Source: Clostridia bacterium (GTDB taxonomy: Bacteria > Bacillota > Clostridia > Christensenellales > UBA1242). Taken from it: 43,528 nucleotides of DNA. The position numbers were made by a program, and so were the translations under genes. Below the pieces are notes generated by a model, which did no database searches, was not told the DNA's origin, and worked only from the letters and a program-made list of their open reading frames with translations. The first letter of the stretch is position 1. Every line of letters begins with the position of its first letter. The DNA lies in the NCBI GenBank assembly GCA_017501645.1, contig JAFVWN010000030.1, positions 1-43,528 of the forward strand. The letters are read 5' to 3'. This document shows, piece by piece, positions 16,830 to 24,352 of the stretch.

Positions 16830-16839
16830 ACCAATGTGA

Positions 16840-16883
16840 TTTTGAGTGGTCCTCTGCACTTAGAGCTAGCATGAACACTCTTT
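16840..16883 (+). promoter_or_regulatory. L19-type ribosomal protein leader
   Basis: Immediately after the expected transcription start, GAGTG (16844-16848) pairs with CACTC (16876-16880). This encloses a small CTCT/AGAG hairpin and the segments GTCCTCTGCACTTAGAG and GCATGAACACTC. Position directly before rplS, size and the CTCTGCACTTAGAG core fit the autoregulatory L19 leader described in low-GC Gram-positives, where free bL19 represses its own synthesis. The class is assigned from memory of the motif, not a search. Confidence 0.65.
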
Positions 16884-16909
16884 TACAATAAAAAAAGGAG
16901 GCAAACCTG

Positions 16910-17251
16910 ATGAATATTATTGATACAATTGAAAAAGAAGGTATGCGTACAGACCTTCCAGCATTCGACATTGGTGATACTGTTAAAGTATTTGTAAAAG
17001 TTGTCGAAGGTAACCGTGAAAGACTTCAAGGTTTTGAAGGTGTGGTAATAGCTCGTAAAAATGGTGGTGTTAGAGAAACATTCACAGTAAGAAGAGTTTC
17101 TTTCGGTGTTGGTATTGAAAGAACATTCCCATTACATTCACCAAAGATTGACCATATTGATGTGGTTCGTAAAGGTGAAGTAAGACGCGCTAAGTTATAT
17201 TATCTTCGTGAAAGAAGTGGTAAATCTGCTAAGATTAAAGAAAAGAAATAA
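16910..17251 (+). CDS. rplS: 50S ribosomal protein bL19
   Basis: Large-subunit protein at the subunit interface. The 113 residues include [20 protein letters not shown] and the [18 protein letters not shown] signature, ending in a lysine-rich tail. AAAGGAGG is the ribosome binding site. In Bacillus, rplS directly follows trmD; here it lies after the small pyrophosphatase gene as its own unit with promoter, leader and terminator. Confidence 0.97.
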   Translation: MNIIDTIEKEGMRTDLPAFDIGDTVKVFVKVVEGNRERLQGFEGVVIARKNGGVRETFTVRRVSFGVGIERTFPLHSPKIDHIDVVRKGEVRRAKLYYLRERSGKSAKIKEKK

Positions 17252-17291
17252 GAAAATAGAGCGATTTTTACGCATCTAGCTATGTTAATAA

Positions 17292-17346
17292 AAAAATCCC
17301 AAACAGTCATTTATGTAAATAAACTCGTGTTTGGGATTTTTTTATT
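17292..17346 (+). terminator. Strong intrinsic terminator after rplS
   Basis: A 14-bp perfect stem pairs AAAAATCCCAAACA with TGTTTGGGATTTTT, with T residues following. Confidence 0.93.
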
Positions 17347-17654
17347 GCTTTGCTATATACGCAAATTTCACTCTATTTTTTATTATTACAATTTCTAAAT
17401 TATATGGTTTAAAAAGAATTAGTTATTATTGATACGAAAAATATGTAAGGTATGTCGTTGTGTTTTATTGAAAATTAGATTTTTTTTATTTGTGTGACTG
17501 TTGGGAAAAAATGAGTATCGGTTAATGCCTAAAACAATATACATATATTAATAAATTAATTTGATAAAATTCTAAGTGGTTGATAGTTAAAGACTTGCGT
17601 GTTTAGTTTTTTTATTGGTTGTGATAAGTTATAAACAAAAATTTTGATATTTGT
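17347..17654. other. A+T-rich intergenic stretch before polA
   Basis: No gene, RNA or repeat could be supported here. It separates the rplS terminator from the polA promoter. Confidence 0.6.
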
Positions 17655-17684
17655 TTGTTAATAAATATATATGTATGATATAAT
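17655..17684 (+). promoter_or_regulatory. Promoter of polA
   Basis: TTGTTA (17655-17660), 18-bp spacer, TATAAT (17679-17684) with an extended TGA before it. Confidence 0.65.
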
Positions 17685-17717
17685 AAATTAAAGAAATAAT
17701 TCTTATGAGGTTTTATT

Positions 17718-20267
17718 ATGGCTGAAAAATTAGTGCTTATTGATGGCAATAGTATTTTGTATCGTTCTTTTTATGCATTGCCACCACTTGCTCTTCCTGA
17801 TGGAAGATATACAAATGCAGTGTATGGGTTCGCAAATATAATCATAAAAATAATCAATGATTTTAAGCCGTCACATATGGTTGTTGCTTTTGATGTTTCA
17901 AAAAAGACTTTCCGTAATGATATTTATGCAGATTATAAAGCAACAAGAAAACCTATGCCTGATGAACTTAGGTCTCAAATTGAACCAGTGAAGACAATGC
18001 TTAGGCTTATGGGTATTAAAATATTAGAAAAAGACCATATTGAAGCGGATGATATTTTGGGAACAATTACCAAAAGATTTGAAGATAAAGAGTGTATGAT
18101 TGTAACTGGAGATAGGGATACTCTTCAATTAATTTCTCCTAAAACAACAATTTGTTTTACTAAAAAAGGTGTTACGGAAACCAAGATGGTGGATGAACAA
18201 GCTCTTATGGAAGAGTATGGTATCAAGCCTCATAGTATTGTTGACTTAAAAGCTCTTCAAGGTGATAATGCTGATAATATTCCCGGGGTTCCAGGTATTG
18301 GTGAAAAGTCTGCTCTTGATTTAATAAAAGAATATGGCACTATTGAAAATGTTTATAATAATCTCGAGAATATTAAGGCTAGAGTGAAAAACAAACTTGA
18401 AGAAGGTCGAGAGTTTGCTGATATGTCTTATAAACTTGCAAAAATCAATAGGGAGGTTGAAATTGATTGCGAGTTTGATGAATTGACTTTTGACTATCCT
18501 TTCAGTGAAGCTGTCTACAATTTTATGAAGGAATATAAGTTTAATAGCATTCTTAGAAGAGAAGATATTTTTAGTGGTGATAGTCAAGAGGTTCCGGCGT
18601 TTAAGTTTAATGCGGAAAAAATAGAAACAGAAGAAAAACTGCAAAAATTAATTAAAACCATTGAAAAAAACGGTTCATTTTCAAGTTTTTATGATAAAGA
18701 AGGCAATTTTTATCTTGCGAGCGAAAGTATGGAGTGGTATATTTCAAGCACTCCTGATATGTTTACTTTCGGTGGAAATTTAGATTACTTTTATGATGAA
18801 ATTAAGCAATTATTTGAAAATCCGCAAATAAGAAAAATCTTTTTTGATAGCAAAGCAATGAGGCACTCTTTGGCAGAAAGAGGAATCTCGGTTGATGGTA
18901 AATTTGAAGATGTTGCAATTATGTCTCATCTTGCGGAAGGCGTGTCTGTAAAGTATCCTGAAGATGTTTTGCAGGTTCCGGGTCTTAGTATGAAAGCGCC
19001 TGCACAAAGTTTGTTTATTGTTTATGACCAGTTACTTGAAAAACTAAAAGAACTCAATATGGATAAGTTGTATTATGAACTTGAGCTTCCTTTATCTAAA
19101 GTTCTTTACGATATGGAAGTTGAAGGTTTTAAGGTTGATAAAAGTAGAGTTGACGAACTTGGGGAAATATATGCTAAGGAATTAGATTTGTTAATTTCTC
19201 AAATTTATGAGCTTGCGGGAGAAACATTTAATATAAATTCAACAAAGCAACTTGCTGAGATTCTTTATAAAAAGTTAGGCTTACCGCATAACAAAAAAAT
19301 GTCAACCGGAGCAGAGGTTTTACAAGAAATTGTTAATACGCACGAAATTGTACCTCTTATATTAAGATATAGAAAAATTTCAAAGCTTAATAGCACATAT
19401 ATTGAGGGGCTTAGACCTCATATTGATAGCAACGATACCGTTCATACATCTTTTAAGCAAACATTAACAACAACAGGAAGACTTTCAAGTGTTGAACCAA
19501 ACCTTCAAAATATTCCTATTCGATCAAATGAAAGCAGAGAGGTGAGAAGTATTTATGTTGCAAGAAATGAAAATTCAGTTTTGATTGATGCGGACTATTC
19601 TCAAATTGAGCTTAGACTGCTTGCTCATTGTTCGGGTGATGAATTTTTTGTTAATGCGTTCAATAAAGGTTTAGATATTCACGCACAAACCGCTTGTCAA
19701 GTTTTTGGTGTACCGATTGAAAATGTTACTGCAGAAATGAGGAGAATTGCTAAAGTTGTAAACTTTGGAATTATATATGGAATAAGTGATTTTGGTCTTG
19801 CTTCGGATTTGAAAGTGACAAATAAAGAGGCGAGGGCATTTATTGATTCATTCTATGCAAATCATCCAAAAGTTAGAGAGTATATGGATAAAGCTCTCAA
19901 TACAGCAAAAGATACAGGAAGAGTTTCTACTCTTTTAGGTAGAACAAGAAGGATGGTGGATATTTCTTCATCTAACTATATGATTAGAACAAGAGCTGAA
20001 AGGGCTAGTCAAAATATGCCTCTTCAAGGTTCAGCTGCCGATATTATAAAACTTGCAATGCTTAAAGTACACAGAGCACTTAAAGAGGGTGGTTATAAAG
20101 CAAAATTAATAATGCAAGTTCATGACGAATTGATAGTGGATTGTCCAAAAGAAGAAGAGGAAGAAGTAAAGGGGCTTGTAAGGGAGTGTATGAATACAGC
20201 CTTTGAGCTTAAAGTTCCTCTTGTTTGTGATGTCGTTTCATCCTACAGATGGAGTGATGGTCATTAA
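17718..20267 (+). CDS. polA: DNA polymerase I
   Basis: Okazaki-fragment processing and repair polymerase. The 5'-nuclease domain (about residues 1-290) starts LIDGNSILYRSFYALPPL. The middle domain (about 300-460) has the fold position of the 3'-5' exonuclease but lacks the DxE proofreading motif, as in other Firmicutes. The polymerase domain has DADYSQIELRLLAH (motif A), RRIAKVVNFGIIYGIS (O helix) and QVHDELIVD (motif C). The 849 aa are full length. The last residues, WSDGH, and the stop codon lie inside a palindrome that is duplicated downstream, so the extreme C-terminus may have been replaced by a repeat. Confidence 0.97.
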   Translation: MAEKLVLIDGNSILYRSFYALPPLALPDGRYTNAVYGFANIIIKIINDFKPSHMVVAFDVSKKTFRNDIYADYKATRKPMPDELRSQIEPVKTMLRLMGIKILEKDHIEADDILGTITKRFEDKECMIVTGDRDTLQLISPKTTICFTKKGVTETKMVDEQALMEEYGIKPHSIVDLKALQGDNADNIPGVPGIGEKSALDLIKEYGTIENVYNNLENIKARVKNKLEEGREFADMSYKLAKINREVEIDCEFDELTFDYPFSEAVYNFMKEYKFNSILRREDIFSGDSQEVPAFKFNAEKIETEEKLQKLIKTIEKNGSFSSFYDKEGNFYLASESMEWYISSTPDMFTFGGNLDYFYDEIKQLFENPQIRKIFFDSKAMRHSLAERGISVDGKFEDVAIMSHLAEGVSVKYPEDVLQVPGLSMKAPAQSLFIVYDQLLEKLKELNMDKLYYELELPLSKVLYDMEVEGFKVDKSRVDELGEIYAKELDLLISQIYELAGETFNINSTKQLAEILYKKLGLPHNKKMSTGAEVLQEIVNTHEIVPLILRYRKISKLNSTYIEGLRPHIDSNDTVHTSFKQTLTTTGRLSSVEPNLQNIPIRSNESREVRSIYVARNENSVLIDADYSQIELRLLAHCSGDEFFVNAFNKGLDIHAQTACQVFGVPIENVTAEMRRIAKVVNFGIIYGISDFGLASDLKVTNKEARAFIDSFYANHPKVREYMDKALNTAKDTGRVSTLLGRTRRMVDISSSNYMIRTRAERASQNMPLQGSAADIIKLAMLKVHRALKEGGYKAKLIMQVHDELIVDCPKEEEEEVKGLVRECMNTAFELKVPLVCDVVSSYRWSDGH

Positions 20268-20427
20268 AAATGACAGAACTCCATCTGTAATAAAGGGGAC
20301 CCCAAAAATATCGAAGATGTTTTAAGGGGAGAGGAGAAACCGAGCAAAAAAGGCGAGCTTTTACGATAGTAAAACCGCCCAAAGCGAGAGTTTAGACGAG
20401 GAGTGATGGTCATTAAAAATGACAGAA
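20245..20427. repeat. Palindromic repeat element spanning the polA stop codon
   Basis: ACAGATGGAGT (20245-20255) pairs perfectly with ACTCCATCTGT (20278-20288). Inside that, GTCATT-aaa-AATGAC pairs, so the polA stop sits in a strong hairpin. A 28-bp segment of it (20251-20278) recurs exactly at 20400-20427. Between the copies lie GGGGACCCC and a further hairpin, GGCG...TTTTAC-gata-GTAAAA-c-CGCC. There is no coding capacity. It looks like a small mobile or recombining palindromic element. Confidence 0.75.
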
Positions 20428-20576
20428 TAAGTTTTATTTTTTGCTAAGAAACGGGAGCAAAAAAAATAGTGATACAAAACATTATTGTTTGTATTAGGTA
20501 ATAAATATTAAAAAAAACCAACTTGTATTATAAAATAGATTTTAGTTGTATTATCTGGCAAATTTAATAAAAAATA

Positions 20577-20627
20577 AAAAGAACATAATATTGAAATTTT
20601 GATACTTTCTATTATGTTCTTTTTTTG
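20577..20627. terminator. Bidirectional terminator between polA and the GNAT gene
   Basis: A perfect 15-bp stem pairs AAAAAGAACATAATA (20577-20591) with TATTATGTTCTTTTT (20611-20625), with T tails on both strands. It serves the minus-strand gene ending at 20652 and transcription from the polA side. Confidence 0.9.
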
Positions 20628-20651
20628 TTATTAAAATGATTTTATTATCTT

Positions 20652-21947
20652 TTATGATTCAGGTTCTGTGTCTCCATCAGGGCGTTGCATTGCTTGTTTG
20701 TGAGCAAGTTCAGTTTGAGACTTAAAAAATGGTTCTTGATGAATAAATAAAAGTCTTAAAAGTTCTTGTATAGGAAGTATTTTTCTTTGCTTAGAATTTG
20801 CAACATAATTAGTTAACTCTGCATATTTCTCCATTGTGTCTTGGATAAAGTCTAAGGAAGAACAAATGTTGTCGTATTTAAAACCATAAGAGTCAAAATT
20901 TCCGCTTGCAATCTGTTTTGCTGTTGCGCGTTTGTGTTCACTTGTGGGTTCAAAAACAGAAATTCCTTTTCTTGTTGTGGTGAAAGCGTGTAAAAATTCG
21001 GTGTAGCTATCTTTTGGTTTTAACACGATAGGAGAGAATCGCTCTGCGGAAACATTGTTTAAGAATGTTGGAAATCTATTGTTATAGCAATATTCACGAG
21101 CTGTTTCTGTTGATGAGTAAAGAGAACTTTGGAGCGCAAACATAGGGAGAGTTCGGTCAACTTTTACTAGTGGTTTTGCGAATCCGTAGTTAAGGGTGAT
21201 TTTTTGAAGTCTGTCCTTTTTGAGAGGAACAAGTCCGTCTGTTACTTCAATATAGTAATCTTTTGAAGTGTCTTTTTCAAAACCATTTGAGTAATAGAAG
21301 TACATATTTTTATCAAAATAATACTCTTCAAAATATTTGTCCATATCTTTAGCGAGAATTTCTACTCTATTTATTTTTGAAAGTTTTGCAGAGTTTGGAA
21401 CATAACAAATTTCTTGTTTTAGACTCATAGATTTAATACCGTTGGCAACAGCAAGATTTTCTGTTGCTTGAAGTAGAACTCTACCAATTCCTTGACCATC
21501 AAAAGCAGGGTGTATGCTTAGAATGTTTATGTGTAGGTTGTTGTTTCTTTGGTAAGGGTCTGTGGGCCAAACATAGCCATAGTTTGTGGTAAATCTAAAA
21601 GTGTTTTTGCCTACACAGTATGCCATAAAGTTGTTAGTCTCTTTGTTTAATCCAAGAGTGTAGCAGTATAGTTCAGGATAATTTCCTCCATCATAATTTT
21701 TAAGTTCTAAGATTAAAGGATGTCCGTTTTTATCTCTTGAAACCGCATATGGATTAATGCCAAGTTTTTGGGCAATATAAATTAAAAGCAAATTTTGGTC
21801 GTCCATAGCTTTTTGCTGAGCAGGAGTAAGAATTGGTAGGATTGAAGTGATTGATGGTGCGGAGTCTTCAATGAAAGCTCTTGCTTGCTCTTCCTTTAAT
21901 TTATTTCTTGATTCGCTTGCTCTTTTAAAATATTCCATTGGGTTCAT
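20652..21947 (-). CDS. GNAT-fold acetyltransferase-domain protein
   Basis: Probable N-acetyltransferase of unknown substrate. The acetyl-CoA-binding motif A is visible at about residues 142-176: INILSIHPAFDGQGIGRVLL, with the Q-G-I-G-R loop. The N-terminal 80 residues and the C-terminal 250 residues are not recognised; the C-terminal part is hydrophilic, with no signal peptide or membrane segment. At 431 aa it is more than twice the size of a lone GNAT domain. GAGGAG lies 9 bases upstream of the ATG. It is a single-gene unit with its own promoter and terminator. Confidence 0.7.
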   Translation of the reverse strand: MNPMEYFKRASESRNKLKEEQARAFIEDSAPSITSILPILTPAQQKAMDDQNLLLIYIAQKLGINPYAVSRDKNGHPLILELKNYDGGNYPELYCYTLGLNKETNNFMAYCVGKNTFRFTTNYGYVWPTDPYQRNNNLHINILSIHPAFDGQGIGRVLLQATENLAVANGIKSMSLKQEICYVPNSAKLSKINRVEILAKDMDKYFEEYYFDKNMYFYYSNGFEKDTSKDYYIEVTDGLVPLKKDRLQKITLNYGFAKPLVKVDRTLPMFALQSSLYSSTETAREYCYNNRFPTFLNNVSAERFSPIVLKPKDSYTEFLHAFTTTRKGISVFEPTSEHKRATAKQIASGNFDSYGFKYDNICSSLDFIQDTMEKYAELTNYVANSKQRKILPIQELLRLLFIHQEPFFKSQTELAHKQAMQRPDGDTEPES

Positions 21948-21985
21948 AGGCTTCTCCTCATAACCACATAATTTTTATTATAGAT

Positions 21986-22014
21986 ATTATACCATAATAA
22001 CCATATTTTTTCAA
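21986..22014 (-). promoter_or_regulatory. Promoter of the GNAT-domain gene
   Basis: On the minus strand TTGAAA (22014-22009), 17-bp spacer, TATAAT (21991-21986). Confidence 0.8.
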
Positions 22015-22038
22015 GGTGTAAAATTTATGCCCATTAAT

Positions 22039-22044
22039 TATAAT
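22039..22044 (+). promoter_or_regulatory. -10 element for the lytic transglycosylase
   Basis: TATAAT inside the inverted repeat CCATTA-atta-TAATGG (22031-22047). No clear -35 was found. It is divergent from the preceding promoter, and the palindrome could be an operator. Confidence 0.4.
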
Positions 22045-22088
22045 GGGTGGTATATCATTTATTTAGTTTGGAAAACATAAAATATGAT

Positions 22089-22616
22089 ATGGAAAAGATA
22101 AAAAAAGAAACAACTTGTACGCTTTTGGTTTTGTCTGCTATTTTTATTTCTATGCTTTCGGGGTTTATGTTTTTTAGAAAGTTAATTCCGCTTGACTATA
22201 AAAAAGAAATTGTTTTGTACTCAAATAAAAATGGATTAAAAGCAGAATTAGTTGCGAGCGTTATTTATGCTGAAAGTAGATTTAACAAGGATGCAAAATC
22301 AACTAAAGGGGCTATTGGTCTTATGCAGATTATGCCAAATACTGCAAAGAGTTTTTATAATGGAGATTTTGAACAAGGAATTCTTTATGATGCAGAAGAG
22401 AATATTAAAATTGGAACAACTTATTTAAAATATTTGTTTGATAAATATCAAGATGAAATAACGGTACTTGCTTGTTACAATGCTGGTGAGAAAAATGTTC
22501 TTGAATGGATGGGAACAGATAAAAGATTGCAAAAAACGCAAATTAGATACACTGAGACTTTAAAATATATAGAAAAAGTGCAAAAAATCAAAAAAATATA
22601 CAAAATTTACTATTAA
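22089..22616 (+). CDS. Membrane-anchored lytic transglycosylase (SLT domain)
   Basis: Cleaves the glycan strand of peptidoglycan, making anhydro-muropeptides. A single N-terminal membrane segment (LLVLSAIFISMLSGFMFF) is followed by a goose-lysozyme-like SLT domain: VIYAESRFNKDAKS with the catalytic Glu, GAIGLMQIMPNTA, and LACYNAGEKNVLEW. The domain faces outward. ATG 22089 is preferred, since the upstream in-frame GTG (22047) overlaps the expected transcription start. The Shine-Dalgarno is weak. At about 175 aa it is a minimal form of this Firmicutes family. Confidence 0.88.
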   Translation: MEKIKKETTCTLLVLSAIFISMLSGFMFFRKLIPLDYKKEIVLYSNKNGLKAELVASVIYAESRFNKDAKSTKGAIGLMQIMPNTAKSFYNGDFEQGILYDAEENIKIGTTYLKYLFDKYQDEITVLACYNAGEKNVLEWMGTDKRLQKTQIRYTETLKYIEKVQKIKKIYKIYY

Positions 22617-22630
22617 TTAAAGAAAGAAAT

Positions 22631-22657
22631 AATTGTTTTAAATGTTGAACAATTTTT
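22631..22657 (+). terminator. Weak intrinsic terminator after the transglycosylase
   Basis: AATTGTT (22631-22637) pairs with AACAATT (22648-22654), followed by a short T run. Confidence 0.45.
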
Positions 22658-22667
22658 ACAAATTTGC

Positions 22668-22697
22668 TTGCGTGCTTCATTGTATTTAATATATAAT
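22668..22697 (+). promoter_or_regulatory. Promoter of the ASCH / PH-domain pair
   Basis: TTGCGT (22668-22673), 18-bp spacer, TATAAT (22692-22697). Confidence 0.55.
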
Positions 22698-22717
22698 AAA
22701 CTCATAAGGGGTGCGTA

Positions 22718-23086
22718 ATGATTGATAATTATAAAATAGAAATTGACTTTAAAGTTTTTGAAAGGGTGATGCAGGGGAAATGTACTTTTATTGCTTTAGT
22801 TAATGATAAAACCAGACAAATTTATAAAGTTGGCAATATTATCGAACTAGAGACGGTTAATGCTGTGGAGAATAACAAAAAGAAGACAGAAAGTGTTTCT
22901 GCAAAGATTTTAAATTTGTTGTATTTCGAAAATGTTAAAGACCTTGTAGATATGGTTGGAAAAGAAAGAATAGGATATCCTAAGTCTGCTAATGTAGATA
23001 AAATTGAGGATGGTTTTGTTGCAACTTATTCTAATGAAGGAATTGAGAAGTTTGGTCTTGTAGCAGTAGAATTTAAACTTGATTAG
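22718..23086 (+). CDS. ASCH-domain (PUA-like) protein
   Basis: Likely RNA- or nucleotide-binding protein. The pattern of an N-terminal strand, a helix ending in the FERVMQGKCTFIALVNDKTR turn, then YKVGNIIELET and a strand leading to ILNLLYFENVKDLVDMVGKE, fits the ASCH fold of small Firmicutes proteins. The length of 122 aa is typical. No catalytic claim can be made. AAGGGG lies upstream of the ATG. The next gene begins 8 bp after its stop, so the two are co-transcribed. Confidence 0.75.
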   Translation: MIDNYKIEIDFKVFERVMQGKCTFIALVNDKTRQIYKVGNIIELETVNAVENNKKKTESVSAKILNLLYFENVKDLVDMVGKERIGYPKSANVDKIEDGFVATYSNEGIEKFGLVAVEFKLD

Positions 23087-23094
23087 GAGAGAAA

Positions 23095-23817
23095 ATGGCT
23101 TATAAACTTAATGATATGAGTGGAAACGCTACTTCTTTAGTTGTAACAAGTTGTGCAGATTCAATAAATCAAATTATAACAAAAGACGAAAAGATTTATT
23201 GGAAAGAAAAGCCTCAAGAAAAAGCCTATGTTATGTCTAGTGTTTTTTCAATGTTTCCGTTTGTTCTTATTTGGGCAACTATTGATTTTATATTTATTTT
23301 TGCATTTTTGTTTTTAGTAAACGAAATACCGTTTTATATTTATTTTATTTTTATTCCTTTTATGCTTGTTCATATGACTCCAGTTTGGTTGTGGATTGCT
23401 GGAATAATTAAAGCAAAGAAAGGTTATAAAAATGAGCTTTATGTGTTGACGGATAAAAGGATTGTTCGTCAGTCTGGAACAAAGAATTTAAAATTTGACA
23501 GTATTTATTATACCGACATTACAGATTGTCAAATTAGGGTTTCTAAATTTGGAAGAAAGTATAATAATGGTGATGTTTATATTAAACTAAAAACTTCAAA
23601 TTATTACCTTTCGGCACTTGAGAAACCGCTAGAAGTTGTTGAAATAATAAATAGTTTATGTAAAGGTGAAGAACCAAATATTTTTCAAACTTATGCAGAT
23701 TTTGAATCTGAGCAAAAAGAAGAACCAATTAAGCTTGAAGAACCAATTAAGCTTAGAGATGTTTCAATGAAAGATAGAAGAGATAGTGCTGTTGATAATA
23801 TTTTTGACGATAAATAG
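23095..23817 (+). CDS. Two-TM membrane protein with bacterial PH domain
   Basis: Hydrophobic segments at about residues 50-75 and 80-105 form a membrane hairpin. A bacterial pleckstrin-homology-like domain of the YdbS/DUF304 type follows: NELYVLTDKRIVRQSG, then YTDITDCQIRVSKFGRKY. A charged tail contains a short duplicated EEPIKL motif. Function is unknown; related domains sit in membrane stress proteins. GGAGAG precedes the ATG. It is the second gene of a two-gene unit. Confidence 0.78.
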   Translation: MAYKLNDMSGNATSLVVTSCADSINQIITKDEKIYWKEKPQEKAYVMSSVFSMFPFVLIWATIDFIFIFAFLFLVNEIPFYIYFIFIPFMLVHMTPVWLWIAGIIKAKKGYKNELYVLTDKRIVRQSGTKNLKFDSIYYTDITDCQIRVSKFGRKYNNGDVYIKLKTSNYYLSALEKPLEVVEIINSLCKGEEPNIFQTYADFESEQKEEPIKLEEPIKLRDVSMKDRRDSAVDNIFDDK

Positions 23818-23825
23818 AATAATGG

Positions 23826-23848
23826 CTGGATAAAATCCAGTCTTTTTG
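23826..23848 (+). terminator. Intrinsic terminator after the PH-domain gene
   Basis: CTGGAT (23826-23831), 3-nt loop, ATCCAG (23835-23840), then TCTTTTT. Confidence 0.6.
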
Positions 23849-23955
23849 ATTTTCTTTATAAACTATCTTTGTGTTACTATAAACTTTTTGAATTATTGAG
23901 AAATATGATGTTTTAAAATAATGTGCTTTATAATTATATAAATATAATTTTATCA

Positions 23956-23985
23956 TTGACAAATTTTATTAAAAAATATTATACT
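23956..23985 (+). promoter_or_regulatory. Promoter upstream of the frameshifted gene and lipoprotein
   Basis: Perfect TTGACA (23956-23961), 18-bp spacer, TATACT (23980-23985). Confidence 0.7.
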
Positions 23986-24002
23986 AAAATTAGATGATTA
24001 TT

Positions 24003-24352
24003 ATGATAGAATTTAGAGATATTGAAATGGACGGAAAAGATTATCTTGAAATCAATGATAGGTATATTCTCGAAAAGAAAACCCGGTTGGTGTAAGAGAT
24101 AAGTTTTGGATTGTTAGGCGTGGTGGAAATGTTGTTCAGGAAGACCCTTACATTACAGATATTCTCTTCAAGTACAACAGAAATGGGCTCTCTTGTGAAG
24201 ATTGTGGAGAGGTGATTTCTAGTAGATTTTATAGGAGAATGGGGTTTAAAGCTGTTGAATATTATTTTGCAAGATACCATAAAAAAGATGGAACAACTGT
24301 TGATGGTGTTGTTTGCTATACTATATGTAAACTTATTGGAGGTATAATATGA
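24003..24352 (+). pseudogene. Frameshifted and probably truncated gene (HipA-like N-terminal fragment?)
   Basis: ATG 24003 opens a frame that stops at 24095 after 30 codons (MIEFRDIEMDGKDYLEINDR and onward). The frame one base back then continues without a stop to TGA 24350-24352 with well-formed protein: GVRDKFWIVRRGG, NGLSCEDCGEVISSRFYRR, EYYFARYHKKDGTTVDGVVC. The joined product would be about 116 residues. Its pattern faintly recalls the start of HipA-type kinase-fold proteins, which are far longer, so it looks both shifted and truncated. The shift lies in or near the A-rich AAAAGAAAACCC at about 24073-24083. No Shine-Dalgarno was seen. Its end overlaps the start of the lipoprotein gene. 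A sequencing error or programmed -1 shift is possible. Confidence 0.55.

Noticed and set aside
16814..16839. TCACAT/ATGTGA stem upstream of the rplS leader
   Set aside because: It lies over the -10 region and the predicted start of transcription, so it would not be in the RNA.
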